The notes under the pieces are model-generated. The model searched no databases. It had not been told where the DNA came from and was given only the letters and a program-made list of their open reading frames with translations. A program made the position numbers and the translations under genes. A DNA stretch of 64,000 nucleotides from Salipiger sp. H15. GTDB taxonomy: Bacteria; Pseudomonadota; Alphaproteobacteria; Rhodobacterales; Rhodobacteraceae. Location: NCBI RefSeq assembly GCF_040409955.1, contig NZ_CP123384.1:1-64000 (forward strand), written 5' to 3'. Numbering within the stretch: the first letter of the stretch is position 1; each line of letters begins with the position of its first letter. Below are positions 56,154 through 64,000 of this stretch, piece after piece.

Positions 56154-58358
56154 ATGAACCAAGCTCACCGCTTTCAGGCCGTTTTCCCCGTTCCCGATTG
56201 GCGCGCACCAGAGGATGCGCGCCGTGACCTTGAACAGCATATGGACGTCTTCATCCGGGCGGTCGCATCGGAAGACGTCCCCGAGAAAGGAAATGCGCCA
56301 GCACTGACGCTCAAAGTCAGCGCTGGTGTCGGCAAAACGAGCACCGCCTTGCGCCTTCTGGCCCGACATGGCCGTGACTTGCTGGCCAGCGGCCATGTCC
56401 TGTTCTACGTCCCCACCCTCGACCTCGCGGACCGAGCGGCCGCGGACCTACAGGCGCTCGACGGCACTCTTCCCATCTCCGTCGTCCGTGGCCGGCTCGC
56501 CCATAACCCGGAGACCGGAACCGAAATGTGCAAACGTTCGGATCTGGTCGAACGCATGCAGACCATTGTCCCCTCTGTCACGCGCGCTCTCTGTCGGGTC
56601 GAGAGGGCCGGCGAAATAATACAGGCCGATTGCGCCGCAAACTGCCCCTACCTCGCGCAAAGGATGGCGGGCGATGCCGGAATTCACTTCATGGCTCACA
56701 GCTATCTCGGGACATTTCCGCCCATCGACCGCTCAACACCGATTGCGCTCCGCGTCATTGACGAAAAGGTCTGGCCGAGCCTTGTTTCGGCAAGTGATAT
56801 CCGTGTCGAAGAGTTTCTCCAGGCCCCAACGCGATCATTTCCGGTCGAACTCCAGGCCGATCTGGCGGTCGCAAAATCCGGGATCGTCGCGGCGCTTCAG
56901 AATGGGCTCGACGTCCGCTCCCATCTCCGAGTTCTCGGATTGGATCAGGGCAGGCTCGCGGCCCTGGCCAGGGCGGAAGCCGACTCTCAGGCAAGGCTGG
57001 ATATCCACCCCAAGGACAGCCAGGCGCGTGTCGACTTCCTAATCAGCACCTTTGACCAGCGCGCGCTCTACGCGTCGCGAAAACGGCAGGCGCTTTTCGA
57101 CTTGCTTGCATCTGCCGAAGCGATCGGTCCGAACAGGTTGACAATCGAAGACCAACAAACTCCGTCGGGCCAGAGGCAGACGATCCGGCTGAACCGCCTC
57201 ATTGCCATCGATCGCGATGCGCCTCTGCTCATGCTCGATGCCGACGCCGACCCCCTCATCGCCGATAGACTGGCACAAGGGACCAGTTTTGTAGCAATTG
57301 AAGCAAGTCCCCGGGCAGAGATCGTCCAGATCTCAGACCGAACGCTTTCCAATACATGGCTCCTCGACAAGGCGCGCGGTTCGGAGAGGCGAGCGAAGGT
57401 GCTCGGGATTGTGAAGCGCGAGGTCGAGCGTGCCGGAGGTCAGGGCGTGCTTCTCGTTGCGACGAAGGCTGTGCTTGCCCAGCTTCACGCGGATCTCGGG
57501 CATCCGCTCTATCATGGTAGCGATGCCGAACTCACGCGTTCAATTCACGGGGCGACGACCCGCTGGTTTGGTCCGAAGATGCTCGGGGTCAACGACTTCG
57601 AGCGATATCGCTCGATCATCCTTGTCGGGCGCCTGCAACCCGACATCAGAGAGATGGAGCAGCAAACGCGCGCGCTCTTCCTCGAAGAAGAAAGGATTGA
57701 AGGGCATCAGAACGGCCCTCTGCCCGAAACGCCCTCGCTCCGCGTTTTGGGGGATGGAACGCTCAAAAACGCTACGTCGCGATCCCATGCCGACCCGCGG
57801 GTACGGGCGCTCCTGCGTCAGGTCCGTGAGTGCGCGACGATGCAGGCCATCGCGCGGCTGCGGCTCATTTCTCCATCGGAACCAAAACGGGTCGTCCTGC
57901 TCTGCAGCATGCCGCTGCCTGAGCTGCCGGTCTCGAAGCTGGTAACCCTGGAGACACTGTATCATGGCCTCGAGGACGAGCCTGATCCCGCCGGCTACCT
58001 TCGCCTCGAACGGTCGCTGCGCGCGACCATGGGCCAGACGGTTCGCGGCACCCGCGTATCCGCGGCCGGTCTTGCTGCCGACCTGCCGGCAGACTTCGAG
58101 AGCTTGAGCACGGCGAAAGAATTTCGGCGAGGTCGCGAGACGGACCACATGCTCGACCAAATCGAGCGTATCGCCGCCCGAAACGCCTGGCCAGCGACCC
58201 GTGTCCAACTCTCCCGCCGGGGCCACGGTGGCCGCCCTACATTTGGCATTGTCCTTGCCCCTTGCGAACGGGCGCTGTTCCAGGCTGGGAAGCTATGGCC
58301 CGAGCTCACCGCAACGGTGCCCCTACCCGCCTCGAAACGCCAAGGTGCCGCAAGGTAA
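56154..58358 (+). CDS. P-loop protein with a Cys cluster, helicase-like
   Basis: This 734-residue protein has a P-loop KVSAGVGKTSTALRLLARHG (about 54-73), a Walker-B-like RVIDEKVWPSL and between them a four-Cys cluster (EMCKR, ALCRV, ADCAANCPYL) that looks like an Fe-S or zinc site. A P-loop with cysteines after motif I recalls XPD/DinG-type helicases, but the later helicase motifs are not clear. ATG 56154 is preferred; GGAG lies 11 bases before it. It is followed 113 bases later by a KfrA-like gene. It may be a replication or recombination factor of the island. Confidence 0.6.
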   Translation: MNQAHRFQAVFPVPDWRAPEDARRDLEQHMDVFIRAVASEDVPEKGNAPALTLKVSAGVGKTSTALRLLARHGRDLLASGHVLFYVPTLDLADRAAADLQALDGTLPISVVRGRLAHNPETGTEMCKRSDLVERMQTIVPSVTRALCRVERAGEIIQADCAANCPYLAQRMAGDAGIHFMAHSYLGTFPPIDRSTPIALRVIDEKVWPSLVSASDIRVEEFLQAPTRSFPVELQADLAVAKSGIVAALQNGLDVRSHLRVLGLDQGRLAALARAEADSQARLDIHPKDSQARVDFLISTFDQRALYASRKRQALFDLLASAEAIGPNRLTIEDQQTPSGQRQTIRLNRLIAIDRDAPLLMLDADADPLIADRLAQGTSFVAIEASPRAEIVQISDRTLSNTWLLDKARGSERRAKVLGIVKREVERAGGQGVLLVATKAVLAQLHADLGHPLYHGSDAELTRSIHGATTRWFGPKMLGVNDFERYRSIILVGRLQPDIREMEQQTRALFLEEERIEGHQNGPLPETPSLRVLGDGTLKNATSRSHADPRVRALLRQVRECATMQAIARLRLISPSEPKRVVLLCSMPLPELPVSKLVTLETLYHGLEDEPDPAGYLRLERSLRATMGQTVRGTRVSAAGLAADLPADFESLSTAKEFRRGRETDHMLDQIERIAARNAWPATRVQLSRRGHGGRPTFGIVLAPCERALFQAGKLWPELTATVPLPASKRQGAAR

Positions 58359-58415
58359 ATGCTTCCATGCGACTTGGAGGCGATCCGATCTCCTTTTTGC
58401 CTGCCCAAGACGGCA

Positions 58416-58454
58416 GGTTTCCGAAACCCCATTTCCGAAACTCTTTCGGAAACC
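58416..58454. promoter_or_regulatory. Triple operator upstream of kfrA-like gene
   Basis: Three near-palindromic sites lie next to each other: GGTTTCCGAAACC (58416-58428), ATTTCCGAAAC (58431-58441) and CTTTCGGAAACC (58443-58454). Centres are about 14 and 12 bases apart. They lie just before the KfrA-like start at 58472, consistent with autorepression as known for KfrA. Confidence 0.65.
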
Positions 58455-58471
58455 TCATTGAGAGCACAGCC

Positions 58472-59095
58472 ATGACCGAGAAGAACAAGGGCGGCCGCCC
58501 CCGCAAATACAATGACGCGCAAGTGCAGGAGGCCATCGACAGGATCGAGGCCCGCGGAGCGGTCGCCGACGGTGCCGCCGTAAAGAACCTCCTGCGCGAC
58601 GAATTCGGCGTATCTCCAGGCATCGATGCCGGCATCCTCGACGGGGAGTTCCGTCGGATCTGCGCGGCGCGCGCCGAGGAGAAGGCCAGGAAGCTGGCGG
58701 CGAAGCTTCCGGCATCGGCGAAGTCCGCAGCTGCCGATATCGGCAAAGACGTCATTCGTGCGGTGACCGCCATGCTTGCGAAGCAGTTCGACGACCTCGG
58801 CAAAGAGAGCCGAGAGCGTGAGGAGGAACTGGAAGCCGATATCCGGGTCTTCCGGCAACGCATCCATGATCTGGAGGAGCAGGTCAACAAGAGGGATACC
58901 GCACTTGCGGAGCTCGAGATGGAGAACCATGGGCTCAAGGAGCAGGCAAAGAAGACCGATGCAAAGATCCTCCTGCTCAAAGCAAAAATTGCCACGCATG
59001 ACCGAAACAACGAAATCGAGACACGCCTGGCATCACTCATCGAAGATATCGTTGCGAAGAACGCAACGGCACCGGCTAACGAGAACGCTGACTGA
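58472..59095 (+). CDS. KfrA-like coiled-coil DNA-binding protein
   Basis: This 207-residue protein starts TEKNKGGRPRKYNDAQVQEA and has an N-terminal DNA-binding region typical of KfrA. From about residue 105 to 195 it is a long coiled coil (EELEADIRVFRQRIHDLEEQ, heptad pattern). KfrA proteins are plasmid- or ICE-borne autorepressors and nucleoid-like proteins. The ATG at 58472 follows a palindromic triple operator. It suggests that the island is, or derives from, a mobile replicon or conjugative element. Confidence 0.8.
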   Translation: MTEKNKGGRPRKYNDAQVQEAIDRIEARGAVADGAAVKNLLRDEFGVSPGIDAGILDGEFRRICAARAEEKARKLAAKLPASAKSAAADIGKDVIRAVTAMLAKQFDDLGKESREREEELEADIRVFRQRIHDLEEQVNKRDTALAELEMENHGLKEQAKKTDAKILLLKAKIATHDRNNEIETRLASLIEDIVAKNATAPANENAD

Positions 59096-59295
59096 GCGAC
59101 ATCAGGTCGGCTTTACTCGCCCCCGGCGCATCGCCTGCCGAAAGACGTTGGTTTTCAAAGCAGAACATTCCGGCGGGACCATCTCGTCGGATTTTTTCCA
59201 AGTCATCAATCAGTCCATTGCTCTGCGGTCAGGTGGCTTCGCGGCTGGAAGCCCCCCACCCCCCTGTGCAATATGGCCGAAAAAGAGAGGCGGCC

Positions 59296-60891
59296 ATGAT
59301 CACCGGTGACTTGAAACGCAAGATTGACGACATCTGGGATGCGATGTGGACGGGCGGCATTTCCAATCCGCAGACCGTGATGGAGCAGCTGACGTTGTTG
59401 CTGTTCCTCAAGGGCCTCGACGACGCGCAAACCCTTGCGGAGCGTCAGGCGCGCGCGCGCAATGTTCCTCTCGAGCGCGACCTCTTCCCACCGGATCTCG
59501 ATGGTATCCCAGTAGTCAGCGAGGGAGGCGAGAAAGTCGCTGAGGGGAGGCCCTATTCCGACCTTCGGTGGCCGCGCTTCACGACACTCCCTCCCGCCGA
59601 GATGCAGGAAGCAGCCGAGAACCATCTCGTCCCATTCCTCCGCCGCCTCGGCTCGGATGGGGCACCCTTGCGCAAACACATGGCGAGCGCCCGGTACGAA
59701 ATTCCGACAGGGCGTCTTCTCGCAAAGGTCGTCGATCTCCTATCGGACCTTCCTATGAAGAGCCGCGACACCAAGGGCGATCTCTACGAGTACATGCTAT
59801 CCAAAGTCGCCAGCGCTGGGCAAAATGGTCAGTTCCGCACCCCGAGGCATATCATCGACCTTATGGTTGCAATGACTGAACCTCGCCCCGACGACGTCAT
59901 CTGCGATCCGGCTTGCGGAACGGCCGGTTTCCTCGTCGGGGCAGCCGAGTATCTGCGCGCGCAGCATTCCGATGCTTGGACAGACCCTGGAAAGCGCCTT
60001 CATATTGAAACGGCCATGTTCCATGGACACGACTTCGACGGAACCATGCTGCGGCTCGGCGCGATGAACATGGCACTCCACGGCTTTGAAGATGCCGCCA
60101 TTGTCTACAGGGATTCCCTGACTCAGGCACATGGTGACGAAGCTGAGGCCTATTCCCTGATCCTCGCCAACCCACCCTTTGCCGGCTCCCTGGATGCCGA
60201 GGCGGTGGCCAAGGACCTCACCCGCATCGTCGACACCCGGAAGACCGAATTGCTTTTCATGGCGCTCTTCCTACGGCTATTGAAGCGCGGTGGGCGGGCG
60301 GCAGTCGTCGTCCCCGACGGGGTCCTCTTCGGCTCCCAAAAGGCGCACAAGGAGGTGCGCCGCATGCTGATCGAGGAACAGCAGCTGCAGGGGGTGGTGA
60401 AACTGCCAGCGGGCGTCTTCCGGCCCTACGCGGGGGTCTCCACGGCCATCCTGCTGTTCCAGCGCACCGACTCCGGCGGCACCGATGGCGTGTGGTTCTA
60501 TGACCTGCATGCCGATGGCCTGAGCCTCGACGATAAACGCCAGCCTTTGGTGTCCGAGGACAAGCTCGGCCCCTGGGCCGAATTGACCGAGCAAGAAGCC
60601 AACTTCAACGATCTCCCCGACGCCCTCGCCCGCTGGCAGATGCGTGAGCGCACGGAGAAGGAGAACCCTCGCACCGCCCGCAGCTTCGTCGTCCCGAAGG
60701 CCGAGATCGTCGCCGCCAGCTACGATCTCAGCCTCAACCGCTACCGCGAGATCGAACACGACACGGTCGAACACGAACCGCCCGCCCAAATCCTGTCGCG
60801 CTTGCGCGAGATGGAGCGGGATATCTTTGACGGCCTCGAAGAGCTCGAGAAAATGCTCGGCGAGAGCATCGCGAAAGAGGCCGCCGAATGA
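59296..60891 (+). CDS. hsdM: Type I restriction-modification methyltransferase subunit HsdM
   Basis: This 531-residue subunit adds a methyl group to adenine at the specificity sequence. It has the helical HsdM N-terminus (LKRKIDDIWDAMWTGGISNP), the SAM motif DVICDPACGTAGFLVGAAEY (about 200-219) and the catalytic ANPPFAGSLD. ATG 59296 has GAGAGGCGGCC upstream. It is the first gene of an operon with overlapping junctions to the next two genes. The 200 bases before it (59096-59295) hold no gene. Confidence 0.93.
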   Translation: MITGDLKRKIDDIWDAMWTGGISNPQTVMEQLTLLLFLKGLDDAQTLAERQARARNVPLERDLFPPDLDGIPVVSEGGEKVAEGRPYSDLRWPRFTTLPPAEMQEAAENHLVPFLRRLGSDGAPLRKHMASARYEIPTGRLLAKVVDLLSDLPMKSRDTKGDLYEYMLSKVASAGQNGQFRTPRHIIDLMVAMTEPRPDDVICDPACGTAGFLVGAAEYLRAQHSDAWTDPGKRLHIETAMFHGHDFDGTMLRLGAMNMALHGFEDAAIVYRDSLTQAHGDEAEAYSLILANPPFAGSLDAEAVAKDLTRIVDTRKTELLFMALFLRLLKRGGRAAVVVPDGVLFGSQKAHKEVRRMLIEEQQLQGVVKLPAGVFRPYAGVSTAILLFQRTDSGGTDGVWFYDLHADGLSLDDKRQPLVSEDKLGPWAELTEQEANFNDLPDALARWQMRERTEKENPRTARSFVVPKAEIVAASYDLSLNRYREIEHDTVEHEPPAQILSRLREMERDIFDGLEELEKMLGESIAKEAAE

Positions 60892-61826
60892 GCATTGGCG
60901 AGACCTTCGGCCGCACGATCCAGCTTTTCCTGGTCGACGGCAAACCCACCGGCCTGCGCAAGGCGACCATCCATGGCTGGACCGGGCTCCTCTTCGTCTC
61001 GGGAGCCTCCGCCTTCGGTGATCTCACGGCGCGAGACGAGGTGGACCGCACGGGGGTTTACATCCTCTCTGGCCCTGATCCCGTCACTGCAGGCACGACG
61101 CGGATCTATATCGGCTCGGGTAACTCCGTCGCCGAGCGCATCAAGCAGAGCGCGGTGAAACGCGATTTCTGGGAGACGGCGATCACCGTCACGACCAGCG
61201 ACGACGACATGTCGAAAGGCCACGCCGAATACCTGGAGGCCCGGCTGATCGAACAGACGGCCAAGGCCGGGCGAGTGGCGCTCGACAATGGCACGAACCC
61301 GGACATCGGCCGTCGGCGCCTGCCCGAGGCTGACATCGCCAACATGGAGCAATTCCTGGCGAACCTGCGGATCATCCTCCCGGTGATCGGGCTCGACATG
61401 CTGAAGCCGCAGCCGAAGGCGGTCAGTGCCAAGGCAAATCCCACCTCGCCCTCCGTCTCGGACGAGGTGCAATTCGAGATCCGGCACAAAAGCGGGGTCG
61501 AGGCTACGGCAGTAGAGGAGGAGGGTGAGTTCATCGTGCTTGAGGGCTCCGAGGCCCTGAAGGACACAGGCTATGTCCAGCAGAGCTATGGCGGTCTCAA
61601 GGCGAAGCTGATCGCCGACGGCGTACTGGTGCCTCAGGAGGTGTCTCCGGGCACGGGCAAGCTGCGCTTCGCCAGGCCCTGGTCCTTCTCCAGCCCCTCG
61701 GCGGCAGCCGCGGTCGTGCTGGACCGCAACAGCAATGGACGGCTGGAATGGAAGGTGAAGGGTGCGAGCCAGACCTACCACGACTGGCAGCAGGCGCAGG
61801 CGGCGAAGCAGGAGGCGGCGGAATGA
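60888..61826 (+). CDS. GIY-YIG nuclease-family protein with DUF4357
   Basis: This 312-residue protein has a GIY-YIG-type domain near residues 45-130 (RTGVYILSGPD and TRIYIGSGNSVAERIKQS, with a downstream EYLEARLIEQ), and a C-terminal DUF4357-like region (RPWSFSSPSAAAAVVLDRNS). It overlaps both neighbours by ATGA, so it is a fixed part of the type I operon. It may be an additional nuclease or regulator of the restriction system; activity is inferred from family. Confidence 0.82.
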   Translation: MSIGETFGRTIQLFLVDGKPTGLRKATIHGWTGLLFVSGASAFGDLTARDEVDRTGVYILSGPDPVTAGTTRIYIGSGNSVAERIKQSAVKRDFWETAITVTTSDDDMSKGHAEYLEARLIEQTAKAGRVALDNGTNPDIGRRRLPEADIANMEQFLANLRIILPVIGLDMLKPQPKAVSAKANPTSPSVSDEVQFEIRHKSGVEATAVEEEGEFIVLEGSEALKDTGYVQQSYGGLKAKLIADGVLVPQEVSPGTGKLRFARPWSFSSPSAAAAVVLDRNSNGRLEWKVKGASQTYHDWQQAQAAKQEAAE

Positions 61827-63013
61827 CTTGGCAGCTGGCCCCCCTCGGCGAGGTCTTGACCCCTATCCAGACGTGGAACCCGAGACGGGCGTCGTCGTCG
61901 GAAGTCTTTGACTACATCGACCTCAGCTCGGTCGACCGTGATGAAAAGGCGATCATGGCACCCACGCCGACGATCCCTTCCGAGGCCCCATCCCGGGCGC
62001 GCCAATTGGTTAAATCGGGGGACATCCTTGTCTCCACCGTGCGACCGAATCTGAATGCCGTTGCGGTGGTCGAAGAAGATCTCCACGGAGCGACTGCCTC
62101 GACCGGGTTTTCCGTCCTTCGCCCGGACGAGAAAAGGGCAGTGTCTCGCTACATCTATCACTGGGTTCGGACACCGTCTTTCGTGGCCGACATGGTTCGG
62201 AAGGCCACAGGTGCAAGCTACCCGGCCGTATCTGACAAGATTGTGGCCGAGTCCCTTTTCCCTCTCCCGCCCCTCGAGGAGCAGCGGCGGATTGCGGGGA
62301 TCCTGGATGCGGCCGACGCCCTGCGCCGCCGACGCCGCGAGGCCCTCGCTCTGCTCGACACCCTCCCGGGCGCGATCTTCGCCGAGATGTTCGGAGTTCT
62401 CATGACCTCGAACCGATTCCCGCGAGGGCCATTGAGGAATCTCATCGCAGGGTTCGATACTGGGAAGAACCTCGCTCCGGCTTCGGACGAGGCAGGAACC
62501 AGGTACCGGGTCCTCAAGGTCAGTGCGGTAACCAAGGGCGAGTTCATAGAGTCGGAGTCGAAGCCACTCCCTGCCGAATATACTCCACCGGCATCTCATT
62601 TCGTAAAGCCTGGAGACCTCTTATTTAGCCGGGCGAATACTTCGTCGTTGATTGGCGCGACCGCCATGGTGGAGAAGGTATCGAACAATATTGTGCTCCC
62701 GGATAAGATCTGGCGATTCTGCGTCAACGAAGCCAAGGCCGAACCGATTTTTTTGCATTATCTATTTGGAACTCGGAAGTTTCGTGATGAAGTGTCTCAA
62801 CGTGCAACGGGATCGAGTGGTTCGATGAAGAATATCTCAAAGGAAAAAGTCTTATCCATTGAAGTGGGTCAGCCACCCGTGGAAATGCAGCGCGAATTTT
62901 CCCGGAGGATCAGGATTGCGCGTGGTATGCGGACGCAGGTCACAGAGCACCTCTCCGAACTCGAAAACCTGTTCGCCTCCCTCCAGTCCCGCGCCTTCGC
63001 CGGAGAGCTCTGA
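61823..63013 (+). CDS. hsdS: Type I restriction-modification specificity subunit HsdS
   Basis: This 396-residue subunit determines the recognition sequence. It has two target-recognition domains (about 1-150 and 215-360), each followed by a conserved helical spacer: PLPPLEEQRRIAGILDAADA after TRD1, and a second helix EMQREFSRRIRIARGM near the end. ATG 61823 overlaps the previous stop by four bases. The second half is less G+C-rich (62640-62860), a sign of domain shuffling. Confidence 0.9.
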   Translation: MTWQLAPLGEVLTPIQTWNPRRASSSEVFDYIDLSSVDRDEKAIMAPTPTIPSEAPSRARQLVKSGDILVSTVRPNLNAVAVVEEDLHGATASTGFSVLRPDEKRAVSRYIYHWVRTPSFVADMVRKATGASYPAVSDKIVAESLFPLPPLEEQRRIAGILDAADALRRRRREALALLDTLPGAIFAEMFGVLMTSNRFPRGPLRNLIAGFDTGKNLAPASDEAGTRYRVLKVSAVTKGEFIESESKPLPAEYTPPASHFVKPGDLLFSRANTSSLIGATAMVEKVSNNIVLPDKIWRFCVNEAKAEPIFLHYLFGTRKFRDEVSQRATGSSGSMKNISKEKVLSIEVGQPPVEMQREFSRRIRIARGMRTQVTEHLSELENLFASLQSRAFAGEL

Positions 63014-63028
63014 TCCCGGGACATCACC

Positions 63029-64000
63029 ATGACCTCCAGTAACTTTGCCCACCTCGAACGCGACTTCCCCACTGTCCATGCCGCAGCGACTTCGGCGGAG
63101 AGACTCGCTATGTCAGAGCCGGAGGCCGCGGCAATCCTGGCGGGCAAGGCGCTTGAGCTGGCGCTCGGCTGGGCCTTTGCCCATGACGCGGGTCTCACGC
63201 CTCCTGGCCAGACCGGCGCGAGCCGGATGATCAACGACCCGGACCTGCGGGGCATCATGGGCCAGAAGGTCCATGCCAAGGCCCGCTTCATCAATCTCGT
63301 CCGCAACAAATCCGCCCACGAAGGCTCGAACCTGAAGCCCGAGGGCGCACGCCAAGTGGTCGAGGAATTGCACCACGTGATGCACTGGTTCGGGCGAACA
63401 TATGGCAGGCGCCAGAAACCGCCCGAGCCGAACACCTTCGATCCGGCGCCACTGAGCGCTCGTCTGGACCTGGTCCGCGAGGCGCGGAAGCGCATCCAGT
63501 CCACGGACAAGGCGCTTGCGGCACGCACAGAGGAACTGGATGACCTCCGCGCCAGGTTCGCCACCCTTGATGAGGAGTTGAAGGCCAGACGCGCCGAGGT
63601 TGCCAAGGCCCGCGCCGATCAGTCTGCCGACCCGCACGACTACAACGAGGCCACCACCCGCCTACGCCTGATCGACCTGCTACTGGCCGAGTCCGGATGG
63701 GCTGGCCTGAAGGAAGGCCGGGATCTGGAGTACCGTGTGGAGCCGATGCCCAACGAGCGGGGCCATGGCTTTGCCGATTACGTCCTCTGGGGCGCCGACG
63801 GCCTGCCTCTGGCCGTGGTCGAGGCCAAGCGCACCCGGCGCTCTCCTTCCGAAGGGCAACAGCAGGCGAAGCTCTACGCCGACGCCTTGGAGCAGATGCA
63901 CGGCCGACGCCCGATAATCTTCTACACCAACGGCTATGAGCATTGGATCTGGGACGACGCCCGCAGCATCCCTCCCCGCCGCCTCGGCGGATTCAAGACC
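63029..64000 (+). CDS. hsdR: Type I restriction enzyme HsdR, 5' part
   Basis: The open frame runs off the right edge (324 residues visible). It starts TSSNFAHLERDFPTVHAAAT and carries an N-terminal DUF4145-like helical domain, a coiled segment, then the PD-(D/E)xK-type nuclease core GFADYVLWGADGLPLAVVEA followed by KRT. This is the EcoR124-like N-terminus of HsdR; the DEAD helicase motor should lie beyond 64000. It follows hsdS by 15 bases. Confidence 0.9.
   Translation, partial: MTSSNFAHLERDFPTVHAAATSAERLAMSEPEAAAILAGKALELALGWAFAHDAGLTPPGQTGASRMINDPDLRGIMGQKVHAKARFINLVRNKSAHEGSNLKPEGARQVVEELHHVMHWFGRTYGRRQKPPEPNTFDPAPLSARLDLVREARKRIQSTDKALAARTEELDDLRARFATLDEELKARRAEVAKARADQSADPHDYNEATTRLRLIDLLLAESGWAGLKEGRDLEYRVEPMPNERGHGFADYVLWGADGLPLAVVEAKRTRRSPSEGQQQAKLYADALEQMHGRRPIIFYTNGYEHWIWDDARSIPPRRLGGFKT

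Overview
The window is G+C-rich chromosomal DNA from an alphaproteobacterium of the Rhodobacteraceae/Roseobacter type. The evidence is the ctrA-sciP pair, the F1Fo-ATPase inhibitor zeta subunit (DUF1476), several typical Roseobacter hypothetical proteins, and the style of the intergenic palindromes. No rRNA genes or species-diagnostic genes are present, so the genus is not fixed.

Positions 1-42440 are ordinary core chromosome. Genes for tRNA modification and charging (trmFO, gluQ, mnmA, miaA), DNA repair and replication (recG, ligA, ssb, xerD-like), purine, histidine and aromatic biosynthesis (hisI, purQ, purS, purC, aroK-aroB), UMP kinase (pyrH) and cell-cycle control (ctrA, sciP) are mixed with signalling genes. 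The signalling genes are a GGDEF-EAL protein, a DctB/DctD-like pair whose regulator lacks the sigma-54 contact loop, a GAF/HisKA_2 kinase and an EnvZ-like kinase. A catabolic or envelope group follows: AraC regulator, Tat-exported solute-binding protein, glutathione transferase, di-haem cytochrome c peroxidase and lytic transglycosylase. A large cadherin-repeat/Hint protein is also present. Two very small membrane proteins (39 and 49 residues) were found by direct reading.

A tRNA-Asn gene at 42441-42515 marks a sharp change. From there to the end of the window lies accessory DNA that by eye is less G+C-rich, read as a genomic island or integrative element inserted at the tRNA. It begins with a tyrosine integrase whose N-terminal segment is in the -1 frame, joined across an A7 run. 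A MbcA/ParS-type antitoxin domain follows. Next is a two-gene operon encoding an unrecognised 487-residue protein and a phospholipase-D-like protein, then a leftward unit of an excisionase-like double-HTH protein, two overlapping tyrosine recombinases and two small overlapping genes. After that come a P-loop/Cys-cluster protein and a KfrA-like coiled-coil DNA-binding protein with a triple operator. The last part is a type I restriction-modification operon (hsdM, GIY-YIG/DUF4357 protein, hsdS, hsdR) that runs off the right edge.

The best candidates for an undescribed system are the 45616-49364 operon (putative nuclease-based defence) and the 50867-55936 tandem-recombinase unit. The island's other end, including any attR, is outside the window.
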